A stretch of 52,500 nucleotides of DNA from positions 8,166,280 to 8,218,779 of the forward strand of contig CM022672.1 in assembly GCA_012295275.1 (NCBI GenBank). The letters are read 5' to 3'. A program made the translations under genes and the position numbers. The stretch is from Chrysomallon squamiferum (Eukaryota > Mollusca > Gastropoda > Neomphalida > Peltospiridae). Of this stretch, positions 50,911 through 52,500 are shown piece by piece; the first letter of the stretch is position 1, and each line of letters opens with the position of its first letter. Under the pieces are notes generated by a model, which had not been told where the DNA came from, did no database searches, and worked only from the letters and a program-made list of their open reading frames with translations.

Positions 50911-52500
50911 CAAACACTATCAGATTAAATTGGTGAATTGTTCTTTAATTAACTGCTGAACTTATATATTTACATATATGCATACAGACTGATATACAAA
51001 GATACACAGACACACACACACACTGATCTGAACAGTATTAAAGAATATATGAGTGTGTGAGTGTAGGTGCGTCTGTGTGTGTTTGCGTGTGTGTTGGCAA
51101 ATAACCGCAAATAGACAAAAAAAATTGTAATCTTTTCAATCCAAATAATTCACGCCTAAAAACTTAAATGTGTATATACAGTTCCTCATAAAGAGAGTTT
51201 ATTTCAATCTACCCGCTGCGTAAAATACATAAACAGAGGCTTTCTGTCGATTTCTGTCGAATTCTGTCAAGTGATTTTATTTTATTTTATTTTTGTTTGA
51301 TTTAAATATTTTATAAATACCATGCGCTGTGTCAATAAGTCATTGTCGTCAGGAGAAGACAATTAATTACACGCTGTTGGATTACGTCAATAATGTTATT
51401 ACGTCATCTTTCTGTTTATCCTTGGAAACGGTGTTGATTCACGAAAAGCAAAAAAAAAAAACGAAACATGATAGCAACTACACGTTTTATTTATTTAATC
51501 AGTCAGTTAGTTAGTAATCCATCTATCTACCTATCTTTGTGAAGTATTATTACTTTAAAAAACAGAATTTGTTCTTGTTTTTGTTACTACAGCTGTCACT
51601 GTTTTTTCTACTGTTTTTTGTTCTTGTTCTTGTTCTTCTTTCTGTTACGGGGATGATGTGTGGGCTGTTATTGTCTTTGTTATTTTTGTTGTTACTGATG
51701 TTATACGGCTGTAGCTTTTTTTATGTTATTTTTTTTTTCCTTCCTCGATTTTTTCTTCTTGGTTTGCTCTGTAGATAATAGTGTACAATCGGAATTTCTC
51801 ACATGTGACTGTTAGTGTTCCATTTATTGTCGAAATATCTGCCAATTGCATTATTTGAATATAAGTTCTTCAGCTGAACGTGTTTGTTTGAAAACTGCAT
51901 GTTCATTAATGATTTACATGTGTGTTTTTATGCACCACTTGTTACAGATCTGCATTGGCAAAAAGTCTCTCTGTAGAATAATCAATGAATCTGTTACACA
52001 GTTCTGCAAGAATTAATTGGATTTTCTTCTTTTTTAAATTATCGTCACAAAAAATAAAGAGGAAAAAAGTAAAGAACAAATAGACGAAGAAAAATGTAGA
52101 TAAATAAAAGGAGAAAAAACGAAAAAAATATATTAAATTTTATACTTTTTCATTTTTTTTTTTCTCCTATTTTTTAAAATGTTTTTGTTATGTTTTATTT
52201 TTTATTTTTTAAATTTCTATTTTCATAATTTTAATTATTATTATATATTTTTTTTAGTTTTTTTTTTTAGTTTTCTGTGTTTTTTAAAAATGTCTCAAAT
52301 TCTATATCGCTACAGAATCAACTACACAAACAAATTTCTAGTAGCACAAATTAATCTGGAAAAAAAGAAGAAGAGATAAACTTCTTTTGCCATTACACTG
52401 TAAATCAGAATTTAAACAAAATAAGAAATGTGCATTCTTATATCAATCAGATTATATATTAAATGTTTTACATATGAAATTACAATTTGAAATTCAATTT
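50911..52500. other. AT-rich non-coding DNA
   Basis: Short CA and TG tracts near 51010-51025 and 51055-51090, T-rich runs near 51715-51760 and 52148-52275. Short open frames have Leu/Phe-rich composition and no recognisable domain. No gene seen up to the window edge. Confidence 0.5.

Overview
The window looks like AT-rich, gene-poor nuclear DNA from an animal, most likely a mollusc and quite possibly a coleoid cephalopod. That inference rests on one invertebrate-type dopamine receptor gene set in a very large amount of microsatellite and minisatellite DNA. The species cannot be fixed from this sequence alone. I see no bacterial, phage, CRISPR or organellar features, no convincing tRNA or rRNA gene, and no transposon coding sequence.

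One gene is certain. The minus strand at 20772-21935 encodes a complete 387-residue class A GPCR in one uninterrupted reading frame. Its TM3 aspartate, three TM5 serines, DRY, CWxP and NPxxY motifs, and the TM7/helix-8 signature make it a D1-like (Dop1R1-type) dopamine receptor. Just upstream there are two tandem 3' splice-acceptor candidates, at about 22025 and 21968. Between the two AG sites lies most of a 23-codon upstream ORF (21948-22019) whose start codon would be kept or lost depending on which acceptor is used. The acceptors imply one or more 5' exons at higher coordinates, so much of 22030 onward may be a long 5' intron. Their positions are not resolved.

The rest is non-coding. Left part (1-20 kb): unique AT-rich DNA broken by ATG, AAG, AG, ATT and TTTA microsatellites. 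It also holds an 83-bp dimeric minisatellite (3921-4440), a composite CT/GA array (9771-10570), a 37-bp array (11555-11890), inverted CTA/TAG tracts (17117-17450) and an alternating 25-bp array (18533-19089). Centre (20-26.4 kb): the receptor, then a purine-pyrimidine palindrome, a 130-bp inverted repeat pair about 1 kb apart (24042-24170 and 25192-25323), and another 25-bp array (25613-26395). Right part (26.4-52.5 kb): more minisatellites, (GATA)n blocks and two (CT)n loci that share the same 42-bp flank. Several GC-balanced or CpG-rich islands here are the best candidates for conserved regulatory DNA or unseen first exons (27.0-28.4, 43.1-43.7, 45.4-46.7 and 48.6-49.4 kb).

I did not find a convincing new multi-gene system. 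The points most worth checking are the uORF and tandem-acceptor arrangement of the receptor, the inverted repeat in its putative intron, the shared-flank (CT)n element, and the number of unrelated minisatellites.
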